Made by a program: the position numbers and the translations under genes. Below the pieces are notes generated by a model. The model saw only the letters and a list, made by a program, of their open reading frames with translations, was not told the DNA's origin and searched no databases. From positions 1 to 64,000 of IMG/VR virus record IMGVR_UViG_3300021068_000001: a stretch of 64,000 nucleotides of DNA, one strand, 5' to 3'. This document shows, piece by piece, positions 33,176-40,955 of this stretch; position 1 is the first letter of the stretch, and each line of letters begins with the position of its first letter. The stretch is from a virus.

Positions 33176-33597
33176 AAACATTTAAACAACATATAAAAGA
33201 AGATGGTAAGATGGTTGGCACAGCCACATCTAACGCAGTTGAAGATGGTTCTATTGGTGTTCATAACATCCATGAACCTGCAATTTTGAATAAAGTAAAT
33301 GCTTTTGTTGGCTCTATTGCTAATGGAGAATACATCAAACCTGAGGCTGCTCTTAATCAATTAAGTGCAAAATTAAGTACAATTGGTGTGACAGTAAAAG
33401 ATAAAATTGAAATTAAAGATAAAAAGGGTAACTTTGAAAGTGCATTAGTTTATGCTGGAGGCCGTTTCGGAAAAGATACTGACGGTTCTGATTTAAATGA
33501 TGATGGTATATCTCATAAAGGTAATAGTATAAAACTAAAAGGTAATTACGAAACATTAAAGAACGGCGCTGTTAAAGTTTATGCAGAGCTTGGCTAA
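33172..33597 (+). CDS. Putative internal virion protein with capsid-targeting-like N-terminus, 141 aa
   Basis: It begins MKTFKQHIKEDGK, nearly the T4 pattern M-K-T-Y-Q-E-F-I-A-E, with a possible cut after I-K-E. The remainder (SIGVHNIHEPAILNKVN, IEIKDKKGNFESALVYAGG) is mixed alpha/beta with no catalytic motif. GAGGAG precedes the start. Confidence 0.55.
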   Translation: MKTFKQHIKEDGKMVGTATSNAVEDGSIGVHNIHEPAILNKVNAFVGSIANGEYIKPEAALNQLSAKLSTIGVTVKDKIEIKDKKGNFESALVYAGGRFGKDTDGSDLNDDGISHKGNSIKLKGNYETLKNGAVKVYAELG

Positions 33598-33959
33598 TGT
33601 TTGATAGGATAACAAAGAAAAATTGGTTATTTTACGCTATAAAAAACTACAATGTTCCTAATTTAGATAGTGAACAGGAGTTTTATGAGGATGTAAAAAG
33701 ATTTAAATATCTTAAACGTCTATTTCGTAAATATAAAACCACAGGCGAACTGAAAACTAGATTAGTATTAAATCATATTATAGTATTAACAAATGTATTT
33801 GGTAATGAGGCAGCGGCTACATTATTATTATTTAAAGTTGAAAGAGAGTATTGGTCGGTATTAAAAACTTTCTTACAATATTTAAATGTAATTACAATAG
33901 ATGAGTTGCCAAACATAAAAGTACATAAAACTTTGTTGTCAAGTTTGGAGAAATTATAA
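33597..33959 (+). CDS. Conserved late helical protein, 120 aa
   Basis: A helical protein with KRFKYLKRLFRKYKTTGELKTR and VLTNVFGNEAAATLLLFKVE. This pattern is known to me from marine T4-like phages as a conserved protein of unknown function. Its start and stop overlap neighbours by 1 base, showing strong coupling. Confidence 0.6.
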   Translation: MFDRITKKNWLFYAIKNYNVPNLDSEQEFYEDVKRFKYLKRLFRKYKTTGELKTRLVLNHIIVLTNVFGNEAAATLLLFKVEREYWSVLKTFLQYLNVITIDELPNIKVHKTLLSSLEKL

Positions 33960-34549
33960 TGGGACGAGCCATAGATTTATTAATAACATATAGAGTAATC
34001 AAAATGTTGGTTACACCTTGGACGAGCCATGACGCATATAAGTATGGGATTATTGATGATAATGGAAAAATATTACGAAGAATGAGAGACCTGAAGATAG
34101 CTAAAGAGAAAGATTCTTATACTATACTTCATAGATTTGTTTTTAATTTGAAAAGATTACTAGGGTTATTACCTGGAGGTAAATCAAAGTTTGCTTCATA
34201 TGCAGCTGCTTTGGCTTTATTATTAAAAGAAAACAAAGATGTAAATGCTATTGAAATAGAAAAAGCATTGTACAAACATCTTGTTGAGAATAATTTAATA
34301 GCATATGATGATGATGTAAAAGAGTCTGTTGGATTTGATTTCTTACCAGAAGGTAAATATATAATGACAGATAGATTGGAAGATTTAGAAGGTGATACAA
34401 CTGGTGATGTAGGTGATGTTGTTTATACAACTGAAAACCAAAAACCTTTTGAGAATTATTTTGGAGTTAATCTTTACCATGTTATAAACGAAGATACAAG
34501 AAAACAGATTATAGTATCCGAGGATAATATAGAGAGGATAAAATTGTAA
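33959..34549 (+). CDS. Conserved late protein, 196 aa
   Basis: The N-terminal part (ITYRVIKMLVTPWTSHDAYKYGIIDDNGKILRR-like) and a central helical region (KSKFASYAAALALLL) are recognisable as a conserved protein of T4-like marine phages. No catalytic motif is visible. It lies between coupled late genes and may be part of the prohead core or tail; this is a guess. Confidence 0.6.
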   Translation: MGRAIDLLITYRVIKMLVTPWTSHDAYKYGIIDDNGKILRRMRDLKIAKEKDSYTILHRFVFNLKRLLGLLPGGKSKFASYAAALALLLKENKDVNAIEIEKALYKHLVENNLIAYDDDVKESVGFDFLPEGKYIMTDRLEDLEGDTTGDVGDVVYTTENQKPFENYFGVNLYHVINEDTRKQIIVSEDNIERIKL

Positions 34550-34957
34550 ATGAAATCGTTTAAAGAATTTAGAATTTCAGAAGACGCTCCTACAAATGCA
34601 GTAGGCGATGGATCAAATGTTGCAATGCCACCATCACACGAGCCTGGTGTTCACGTAAAGAAGAAAAAGAAAGAGAATCCTTTAACAAGATTAATCAGTA
34701 GATTTAAAGTAAAGGAAGACTATAATAAGATAGAGGTTGAAAACTTAATTAACAAGATTGAAAGTAGCCAAGAGGTACAATTAACTCAAATTGAACCTAT
34801 CAAAAACAATATAAAATCTAAAAAACAACAAGGTACATATACTGAACAATTTGGTATGGCTGCATTTAGATATGTGGTAGATAGTCAAATCACATCAACT
34901 GTATCTGAAAAATTTAGAAATCAGGTTGCTTCTCAATTACTTTCAAAACACGTATGA
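34550..34957 (+). CDS. Putative internal virion protein with capsid-targeting-like N-terminus, 135 aa
   Basis: It begins MKSFKEFRISEDAP, with a possible cut after I-S-E. After a low-complexity linker (HVKKKKKENPLTRLISRFKVKED) it forms helices with EVENLINKIESSQEVQLTQIE. The basic linker could bind packaged DNA. Confidence 0.5.
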   Translation: MKSFKEFRISEDAPTNAVGDGSNVAMPPSHEPGVHVKKKKKENPLTRLISRFKVKEDYNKIEVENLINKIESSQEVQLTQIEPIKNNIKSKKQQGTYTEQFGMAAFRYVVDSQITSTVSEKFRNQVASQLLSKHV

Positions 34958-35211
34958 AAACATTTAAAGAAATAAGAGGAGAGAGTTATATGAGAGGGTT
35001 TGGAATAGGTCCTTTAGATACATTAAAACCTATGAACTCTATGGGTTCATCTGGTCAATTTTTTCCAAACAGAAGATACGCAACTACAATGCCTGCTTTA
35101 ACAGCAACGGCAAAGGGACCTGGGTTGGGAACAATTAAACCGTCAGCAAGTATGTTGACTGCAAACAAAAAGAAAAACAAAAAGGGAGATAAAGATGTCA
35201 GAAGAAATTAG
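34954..35211 (+). CDS. Small basic late protein with capsid-targeting-like N-terminus, 85 aa
   Basis: It begins MKTFKEIRGESYMRG. The remainder is Gly/Pro/Ser-rich and basic at the end (KKKNKKGDKDVRRN), probably disordered. The start overlaps the previous stop by 4 bases. It may be an internal head peptide. Confidence 0.5.
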   Translation: MKTFKEIRGESYMRGFGIGPLDTLKPMNSMGSSGQFFPNRRYATTMPALTATAKGPGLGTIKPSASMLTANKKKNKKGDKDVRRN

Positions 35212-35362
35212 ATATGGCGCTGGTGGCGTTCCTTACAAAGCAAAAGCCGCAGTAGCGCCTAAGGAAAAAGTTAAAAAAGCTGAAGTTAAAGACGAAGTAA
35301 TTTCAGAAATTTTAATTAAAAATCCTAATAAAGAAGACAAAGAAGAAAACAAAAAGGACTAA
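35195..35362 (+). CDS. Small lysine-rich protein, 55 aa
   Basis: A GGGAGAT site precedes ATG 35195, which overlaps the previous gene by 17 bases. The protein starts MSEEIRYGAGGVPYKAKAA and continues with Lys/Glu-rich helices. The function is unknown. Confidence 0.45.
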   Translation: MSEEIRYGAGGVPYKAKAAVAPKEKVKKAEVKDEVISEILIKNPNKEDKEENKKD

Positions 35363-35368
35363 TCATAT

Positions 35369-35950
35369 ATGATAGAAACATTAATCGCATTAGCAATGAA
35401 GTTTTGGATGTGGTCATTATTAATATTATTTGTTGTTATAGGTTTTGTTATTAATTTACTAGATAAAAGAAAAACAACGAGCTTAAATTTTTCTTATGAA
35501 AAGTTACCACACTTACAACCACTTGTTATGCCTACAAAAGATAAAGGTTTTTTTAGAGGTATAGTGATGTGGTTATTAAGCACAAGAAATTGGAAACTTT
35601 TAACTGATTTTAGATATACTATGCACGGTATAGATTATGTGATACCTGAAGGTTTTACATTTGACGGTGCAAGTATTCCTAAATTTTTAAGATCGTTTTT
35701 TTCACCAGTTGGTGTATTACTAATTGGTGGTCTTGTACACGATTTTATGTACAAGTATGCTGCTTTAAAACCTGCAGCTAAAAAAGGTTCACTTCTATTA
35801 GTTGATCAAAAGAAAGCAGATCAAATCTTTAGAGATATAAACATAGAGGTAAACGGCTTCTATTTTATGAACTACTTGGCGTACTGGTCATTAAGATTAG
35901 GTGGTTGGCTCGCTTGGAATGGTCATAGAAGAAGAAATATTAAACTTTAA
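35369..35950 (+). CDS. DUF1353 membrane-anchored protein, 193 aa
   Basis: An N-terminal membrane span (FWMWSLLILFVVIGFVINLL) precedes a DUF1353 domain with WKLLTDFRYTM, VIPEGFTFDGASIPKFLRSFFSP and the histidine motif GGLVHDFMYKYA. DUF1353 is common in phage lysis or tail regions and has unknown chemistry; the GxxHDxxY pattern suggests a hydrolase-like site. Neighbours are membrane and spanin genes, so an envelope role is likely. Confidence 0.75.
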   Translation: MIETLIALAMKFWMWSLLILFVVIGFVINLLDKRKTTSLNFSYEKLPHLQPLVMPTKDKGFFRGIVMWLLSTRNWKLLTDFRYTMHGIDYVIPEGFTFDGASIPKFLRSFFSPVGVLLIGGLVHDFMYKYAALKPAAKKGSLLLVDQKKADQIFRDINIEVNGFYFMNYLAYWSLRLGGWLAWNGHRRRNIKL

Positions 35951-35966
35951 AAAGGAGATAAAAAAT

Positions 35967-36128
35967 ATGTTAAGTTGGATTACAAATAGAGTAAAAGAAG
36001 TATCATCATGGCATGGCGGTGCTTTAATTGCAATGGGTCTAATAATATTGTTTGCTGGACCTATAGCTAAAATGGCTGCATGGGCTGCTATCGCTTGGGG
36101 CTTGTGGGCAATTTGGAAAAAAGGCTAA
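35967..36128 (+). CDS. Small membrane protein, 53 aa
   Basis: The ATG at 35967 follows AAAGGAGAT; an upstream in-frame ATG lies inside the previous gene and is rejected. Residues about 18-48 form a hydrophobic hairpin (GALIAMGLIILFAGPIAKMAAWAAIAWGLWAIW). Two short spans and a position just before the spanins are suggestive of a holin, but this is not shown. Confidence 0.55.
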   Translation: MLSWITNRVKEVSSWHGGALIAMGLIILFAGPIAKMAAWAAIAWGLWAIWKKG

Positions 36129-36129
36129 A

Positions 36130-36597
36130 ATGTTTGGCCTTAGATTATTTTTTATAGGAATAGTTGCTACCGCCATTGCTGGCGGTGGCTTCTATGTGAT
36201 GAAGTTGAGAAGTGATAATGCTATTTTGAAACTAAATCAAATCAAATTAGAATCAGCAGTCGCTGAACAACAACAACTCATAGAAAATCAACAGAAGGAC
36301 TTTGAAGAAATACTAGTCGCAAATCAAAAGATGAACGAGTTAGTAGGTGTTTTGAAAAAAGACCTTGATGATTTAGATAAAAGATTTAACAAAAAAAATA
36401 GAGATGTAGGCAAGCTTGCAATTTCAAAAACAAAAGCAATAGAACGAATTACAAACAATGGTTCTAAAAATGCTAATAGATGTATGGAAATAGCAAGTGG
36501 TGCTGAATTAACAGAAAAAGAAAAGAATGCTACAAAGAAGTCCGAAATTAATCCTGAATGTCCTAGTATCGCTAATCCTAATTACGTTCCTTACTAG
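36130..36597 (+). CDS. Inner-membrane spanin (Rz-like)
   Basis: This 155-residue protein has an N-terminal signal-anchor (LRLFFIGIVATAIAGGGFYVMKL), then a long periplasmic coiled coil (residues 28-90) and an acidic/proline C-terminus. This is the i-spanin pattern. The o-spanin gene starts inside its 3' end in another frame, as in Rz/Rz1. Spanins fuse inner and outer membranes at lysis. Confidence 0.75.
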   Translation: MFGLRLFFIGIVATAIAGGGFYVMKLRSDNAILKLNQIKLESAVAEQQQLIENQQKDFEEILVANQKMNELVGVLKKDLDDLDKRFNKKNRDVGKLAISKTKAIERITNNGSKNANRCMEIASGAELTEKEKNATKKSEINPECPSIANPNYVPY

Positions 36598-36919
36598 TTG
36601 CTCGGGTGTTAAAAAATTAAGTATCTTCAAAGAAGAGGTGCCTAGAGCACAACTTAATTTAGATAAACCTACGCCACTACAATTAGAACAATTACAATGG
36701 ATTATTATTACTAGTGAGAACGCTGAGGAAGTGTTCAAAAAACTAGAGGAAAAGGGTATAGACCCAGTATTATGGGGATTAACAGACAAAGACTTTGAAT
36801 TATTAGCAAAAAACTTCGCAAGAATTAGAAATCAAATGAAGATTACAAATGATTTACTAGATAAATATAAAGAGTATTACGAAGGAGAAGACGAGAAGAA
36901 AGAGGGAGACTCAAAGTAA
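36527..36919 (+). CDS. Outer-membrane spanin lipoprotein (Rz1-like)
   Basis: The gene begins within the Rz-like gene in the +1 frame. The first 24 residues form a lipoprotein signal ending L-T-S-C (C25). The mature part is 105 residues, longer than classical Rz1, with helices and an acidic tail. The embedded layout and lipobox support the o-spanin call. Confidence 0.72.
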   Translation: MLQRSPKLILNVLVSLILITFLTSCSGVKKLSIFKEEVPRAQLNLDKPTPLQLEQLQWIIITSENAEEVFKKLEEKGIDPVLWGLTDKDFELLAKNFARIRNQMKITNDLLDKYKEYYEGEDEKKEGDSK

Positions 36920-36985
36920 ACCAGGAAAAAAGATGTCGCTCCAAAAGCGGAGTAGCTTTTTGCTGAAAAAGACGGACAATATAAT

Positions 36986-37435
36986 ATGGGTAGATTAAAT
37001 ATATCAAGTGAATCGGCAGTAAGTATGCCAATGAAAAACTTAATTGCTATTGTTGGAGCAGTAGCTATGGGAGTGTGGGCTTACTTCGGTGTGATTGAGC
37101 GATTGAACAAATTGGAAACTAATACAACACTATTAGAAAAAGATTTAATACAGACAGAGGAAGCGCTTACAACTGATATTGAACAGAATAACGAATTTAG
37201 GATTAAATGGCCAAGGGGAGATTTAGGTTCTCCACCTGCTGATTCAGAGCAATTTATGCTGATTGAATTTTTAAGTGGCCAGGTGGAATCTATACAGAAG
37301 CAACTTGAAGGAATGATGAACAATAAGGTTAACATTGAAAGGTTACAGACAGATATGGATAAAGCTTTAGAAGATATAGAAAAATTAAAGGACAAATTAA
37401 GAGAAGCCAAGAACGGCTATAACACAGGAGAATAA
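36986..37435 (+). CDS. Membrane-anchored coiled-coil protein, 149 aa
   Basis: A membrane span (AIVGAVAMGVWAYFGVI, about residues 20-38) is followed by two coiled-coil segments (IERLNKLETNTTLLEKDL and the C-terminal DMDKALEDIEKLKDKL) separated by a Pro/Gly-rich turn. It resembles conserved proteins near lysis genes in marine T4-like phages. The function is unknown. Confidence 0.55.
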   Translation: MGRLNISSESAVSMPMKNLIAIVGAVAMGVWAYFGVIERLNKLETNTTLLEKDLIQTEEALTTDIEQNNEFRIKWPRGDLGSPPADSEQFMLIEFLSGQVESIQKQLEGMMNNKVNIERLQTDMDKALEDIEKLKDKLREAKNGYNTGE

Positions 37436-37438
37436 CAT

Positions 37439-37741
37439 ATGGACGCAACAACTTTAGTCACTATAATAACAATGTTTGTTGTGACAAATACATCAAGCGA
37501 ATTTATAAAATATGATGGATTAATGGATTGTCTTAAAGACAAAAGAGCCATAGAAAAGAAAAAAGATGGTCGTAGAGCAATTTGTGGTCCATCCATGGCA
37601 GAAATTGACGCAGACGGTAACATTGTCAGTATTAAAAATAAAATGCCAGACCAATCAGGTAGTTTAAAACTTGGTGGTACAGCGAAGTCACTTACTGAAA
37701 AGAAAAAGAAGAAACAAACAGAAGTGTTAACACAGGATTAA
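37439..37741 (+). CDS. Small protein with hydrophobic N-terminus, 100 aa
   Basis: The N-terminus TTLVTIITMFVVT may be a signal or membrane segment. Two cysteines (C30, C49) could pair in the periplasm. The C-terminal 35 residues are lysine-rich. An ACAGGAG site precedes it. The function is unknown. Confidence 0.5.
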   Translation: MDATTLVTIITMFVVTNTSSEFIKYDGLMDCLKDKRAIEKKKDGRRAICGPSMAEIDADGNIVSIKNKMPDQSGSLKLGGTAKSLTEKKKKKQTEVLTQD

Positions 37742-37745
37742 TTAT

Positions 37746-38780
37746 ATGAAAAAATTATTAATGATATTATTTACAACTCTATTATTAGTAGGTTGTAATA
37801 CAAATAAAAGTATTAAAATAGAACAAGAAGTAGGTTTACTTCAAACTGTAAAAGAACGAGGTTATGTTGTATGTGGAGTTAATGCAGGCTTGCCTGGTTT
37901 CTCTGCTCAGGATGACGCAGGAAACTGGAGTGGTTTAGATGTTGACTTCTGTAAAGCAGTATCCGCTGGCATATTTGGAGATTCAAGTAAAGTAGAATTT
38001 GTAGGATTAAATGCTGCTCAAAGATTTCCAACATTAGCGTCTGGCAATATTGATGTACTTGCAAGAAACACAACTTGGACAATCAGTAGAGATGTGAACT
38101 TAATGTTTGAATTTGCAGGTGTTAATTATTATGATGGTCAAGGATTTTTAGTACCAACACATTTAGAGATTAGAAGTGCAACACAATTAGATGGTGCGTT
38201 TGTTTGTATTACAAAAGAAACTACAAGTGAATTAAATCTAAATGATTATTTTGCAGAAAATAATATGCAATATCAACCAATTTATGTTGAAGGTAATAAA
38301 GACGCAAAGGCAAAACTATTTGCTGGCGAGTGTGATGTATTTACTACAGACGCTTCTGGTTTAGCATCCGCAAGAGCAGGTGCAGAAGACCCTAGTAAAT
38401 GGGTAGTCTTACCAGAAATTATATCTAAAGAACCATTAGGTCCACTTGTAAGACAAGGCGACCAAGAGTGGGAAGATGTAATAAGATGGACACATTTCAT
38501 TATGATAAATGCTGAAGAGGCAGGTATTACTTCTGAAAATGTTGACTCAATGTTAGATAGTAAGAACAAAGAAGTTTTAAGAATTTTAGGTGAAGAAGGT
38601 TATATCGGTCCTATGTTAGGACTTGGTATGAAATTTGGTTATAATATTATCAAACAAGTTGGTAATTACGGAGAATCTTTTGAAAGAAACGTAGGACCAA
38701 AAACACCTCTTGCATTAGAAAGAGGACTAAATAAACTATGGAAGGATGGTGGCGTGATGTACGTACCACCAATCAGATAA
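37746..38780 (+). CDS. Periplasmic amino-acid-binding protein (AapJ/BztA-like) as a lipoprotein
   Basis: This 344-residue solute-binding protein of ABC-transporter cluster 3 type has TVKERGYVVCGVNAGLPGFSA, WSGLDVDFCKAVSAGIFGD, RFPTLASGNIDVLARNTTWTISRD, and a C-terminal AapJ-like LGLGMKFGYNIIKQVGNYGESFERNVG. The signal peptide ends L-V-G-C (C17), so the mature protein is probably lipid-anchored. AapJ proteins bind many L-amino acids. A phage copy may change amino-acid uptake late in infection. The transfer source is likely an alphaproteobacterium (inference). Confidence 0.88.
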   Translation: MKKLLMILFTTLLLVGCNTNKSIKIEQEVGLLQTVKERGYVVCGVNAGLPGFSAQDDAGNWSGLDVDFCKAVSAGIFGDSSKVEFVGLNAAQRFPTLASGNIDVLARNTTWTISRDVNLMFEFAGVNYYDGQGFLVPTHLEIRSATQLDGAFVCITKETTSELNLNDYFAENNMQYQPIYVEGNKDAKAKLFAGECDVFTTDASGLASARAGAEDPSKWVVLPEIISKEPLGPLVRQGDQEWEDVIRWTHFIMINAEEAGITSENVDSMLDSKNKEVLRILGEEGYIGPMLGLGMKFGYNIIKQVGNYGESFERNVGPKTPLALERGLNKLWKDGGVMYVPPIR

Positions 38781-38781
38781 T

Positions 38782-39252
38782 ATGTTTAAAAAAATTAAAG
38801 ACGCAATTAAATTTCACAATCCATGGGAAAAATGGGCTGTGATAATTTGTCTTGCTGTATTATTATGTGTTAGTTTTTCAGCTGCTAAAGCAGACTGCAC
38901 AGGTTGTGGAGATGATGGTCATCAACAATGTCCATTAGACGGCAATGAACATTCACACGCACCAAAACCCGAAGTAGTATTTGCTGTTTGTGTATTTGCA
39001 GATGGCTCATTGATAGACCATAAAGGTGCTAACTCAATGTCCGATTGCTTAAAGACTAAAAGAGAAGTTGAAAAGGCTTGGAGAAATAAATCAGAAGAAA
39101 CAGATAGTGTTGAAATAAATGGTATTACTTACAAGATTGATGGAGAAAGTTTAGCATTTATGTGTGATTTAGTGGATGCTCAAGTACATCATTATGAAGA
39201 TGGTACTTGGGAAATTATAGAAATTTTAGGTAAACATAAAAAGGACGAATAA
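38782..39252 (+). CDS. Exported Cys/His-containing protein, 156 aa
   Basis: A membrane/signal segment (WAVIICLAVLLCVSFSAAKA) ends at an A-K-A cleavage-like site. The mature part starts with CTGCGDDGHQQCPLDGNEHSHAP, a Cys/His-rich potential metal site, followed by a soluble domain. It starts 1 base after the binding-protein stop and may work with it. The function is unknown. Confidence 0.55.
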   Translation: MFKKIKDAIKFHNPWEKWAVIICLAVLLCVSFSAAKADCTGCGDDGHQQCPLDGNEHSHAPKPEVVFAVCVFADGSLIDHKGANSMSDCLKTKREVEKAWRNKSEETDSVEINGITYKIDGESLAFMCDLVDAQVHHYEDGTWEIIEILGKHKKDE

Positions 39253-39258
39253 TTTACA

Positions 39259-39426
39259 ATGATAGATAATGATACAATATTGACAATATCCAGATTATGG
39301 CCAATCTTTGTGGCATTTATTATCCTAATTATTAACCTAGCACAATCTCATTACAGAATTAAGGTATTAGAGGAAAAAGTTAAGACAGCTTTTGATTTAA
39401 TTAATAAGTTACAAGATAAAAAATAA
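39259..39426 (+). CDS. Small membrane protein with coiled coil, 55 aa
   Basis: A membrane span (LWPIFVAFIILIINLA) is followed by a short coil (YRIKVLEEKVKTAFDLINKL). The function is unknown. Confidence 0.5.
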   Translation: MIDNDTILTISRLWPIFVAFIILIINLAQSHYRIKVLEEKVKTAFDLINKLQDKK

Positions 39427-39440
39427 ATAAATATTATATT

Positions 39441-40259
39441 ATGGGAACGAACTTGAAAAGAATGATAGTAAGTGGTGATAGTTGCACCGAAGCAGAATTT
39501 TGGTCTAATTGTCATCCTACTTGGGATTTTAATTATCCAAAATGGCCTGAATATGTAGCCGAACATTTTGGTTTGAAGTTAATTAATTTAGCTAGAGGCG
39601 GACAAGGCAATCAATACATATATCACACACTATTAGAAGAAGTTACAAATACACCTAAAGAAGACATAGGTTTAGTTATGGCTGGTTGGTCACAATGTCA
39701 TAGAAAAGATTATGAAACAGGTTGGATGAATAATTGTTGGCATTCCAAAAGAGTAGATCAGGATGGCGACTTATTACATTGGGTAAGTAAAACTTTAAGA
39801 CACTATTTAAGTTTTCAAATAATGTGTGAAAGATATAGTCTACCATACTATCATTTCCAAATGGGTGATTTATTTGAATGTTATTTGAACGGATTACAAC
39901 CTACTGAAAATGACAGATTATTAGGCAAGACAGATGAAAATGATACAATGGAATATCCAGGAAAAAGAGATAGAGATGAACAACATATACTTGGTAGAAT
40001 TACGTCATATGATCCTCACATAAAGAATTTTATTGGTTGGCCAGGCCTACAAGATAAGTATAGAGGATTTAATTGGCAGTTAGCTGGTAAAAAAGGATTT
40101 ACTATGCACGATCAAATAATAGGTAAAGATAGGGTAGAAATAAAAAGAAGACAAAGATCCGTATCAGAATTAGATGATCATCCGAATAAAGAAGGTCATA
40201 AAGCAATGGCAGATTTTATAATAGGACAAATGACTGGCTTTGATCCAAATGCTAGATAA
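39441..40259 (+). CDS. SGNH-type hydrolase
   Basis: The 272-residue protein starts with block I G-D-S (G12-D13-S14, nucleophile S14). It continues with ARGGQGNQ (block II/III-like, N) and ends with DDHPNKEGH, a block V D-x-x-H pattern. SGNH enzymes cleave esters of lipids, acylated sugars or polysaccharides. Similar proteins occur near virion genes in marine phages and may act on the cell surface or on nascent glycans. No signal peptide is visible. Confidence 0.75.
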   Translation: MGTNLKRMIVSGDSCTEAEFWSNCHPTWDFNYPKWPEYVAEHFGLKLINLARGGQGNQYIYHTLLEEVTNTPKEDIGLVMAGWSQCHRKDYETGWMNNCWHSKRVDQDGDLLHWVSKTLRHYLSFQIMCERYSLPYYHFQMGDLFECYLNGLQPTENDRLLGKTDENDTMEYPGKRDRDEQHILGRITSYDPHIKNFIGWPGLQDKYRGFNWQLAGKKGFTMHDQIIGKDRVEIKRRQRSVSELDDHPNKEGHKAMADFIIGQMTGFDPNAR

Positions 40260-40341
40260 GATTTACTTCTACGCAGGTATTATCGGTATAGTAATTACTT
40301 TAAGTATCACTCTTATTTGGCTATTCAGTTTTTTATTCTAA
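40249..40341 (+). CDS. Small membrane peptide, 30 aa
   Basis: The frame overlaps the SGNH stop by 11 bases and touches the next ATG (TAATG). It encodes a single hydrophobic span (FYAGIIGIVITLSITLIWLF). Coupling on both sides supports it weakly. Confidence 0.4.
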   Translation: MLDKIYFYAGIIGIVITLSITLIWLFSFLF

Positions 40342-40955
40342 TGAAAAAAAATATAATTAAAAAAGATAAAACTTTATTATTATTAATTGAGTTTGAAGGC
40401 GTTCCAGAAGCACAAGCCGACAATCTACTTGATGAGATTAGGTATAGTTATCTAAAAAGATTACTATTTGAGCACCCAGCAACTTCTTTACTTATTCTAT
40501 CAGACCACCGAAGAGCAAATACTAGAATAGCCGCAATATTAGATCATTTACAAGATAGTAGAAGAACACATACACATTCCATTGTGAATATTACACCAAT
40601 CAAAACAACAATGGAAGATATCTACTCTATAGCAGATGTCCAAGGTTATAATATTCAGAATGTTATTGTAGCAGGTTGTAATACAACAGGTTGTGTCTTT
40701 GAATCTATGCCTTATTCAGCAGTAAAATGGGCTCAAGCAGGCCATTTTGTACAGATAGTATTACCAATGTGTGGTGACGCTGACATACACGGTATAGGTC
40801 CTGAAAAATATATAAGATCATTTGCTCGTTTATATAAAAAAATTAAAAAGGCTAATGTTTTTAAAAATGTTGAAATAGTAAGTGAACTTCATACTGTGTT
40901 GCATTTTAATAATGGTGTGCAATCTAACAGATTTGATATAGAACCTAAAATTTAA
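40341..40955 (+). CDS. Isochorismatase/nicotinamidase-like protein
   Basis: The chosen ATG (40341) directly follows the small peptide; an upstream in-frame ATG at 40317 lies inside that peptide. The 204-residue protein has TLLLLIEFEG, matching the family's first strand (usually L-L-V-I-D, here Glu for Asp). VIVAGCNTTGCVFESMPYSAV-type sequence matches the nucleophile region, with C118. Family members hydrolyse nicotinamide, isochorismate or ureido compounds. The Asp-to-Glu change may alter activity. It ends 11 bases inside the convergent cyclase gene. Confidence 0.5.
   Translation: MKKNIIKKDKTLLLLIEFEGVPEAQADNLLDEIRYSYLKRLLFEHPATSLLILSDHRRANTRIAAILDHLQDSRRTHTHSIVNITPIKTTMEDIYSIADVQGYNIQNVIVAGCNTTGCVFESMPYSAVKWAQAGHFVQIVLPMCGDADIHGIGPEKYIRSFARLYKKIKKANVFKNVEIVSELHTVLHFNNGVQSNRFDIEPKI

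Noticed and set aside
36945-36970. Possible terminator after the Rz1-like gene (GCTCC...GGAG and TTTTT)
   Set aside because: The stem is only 4-5 bp and the T-run is displaced by several bases, so I do not call it.
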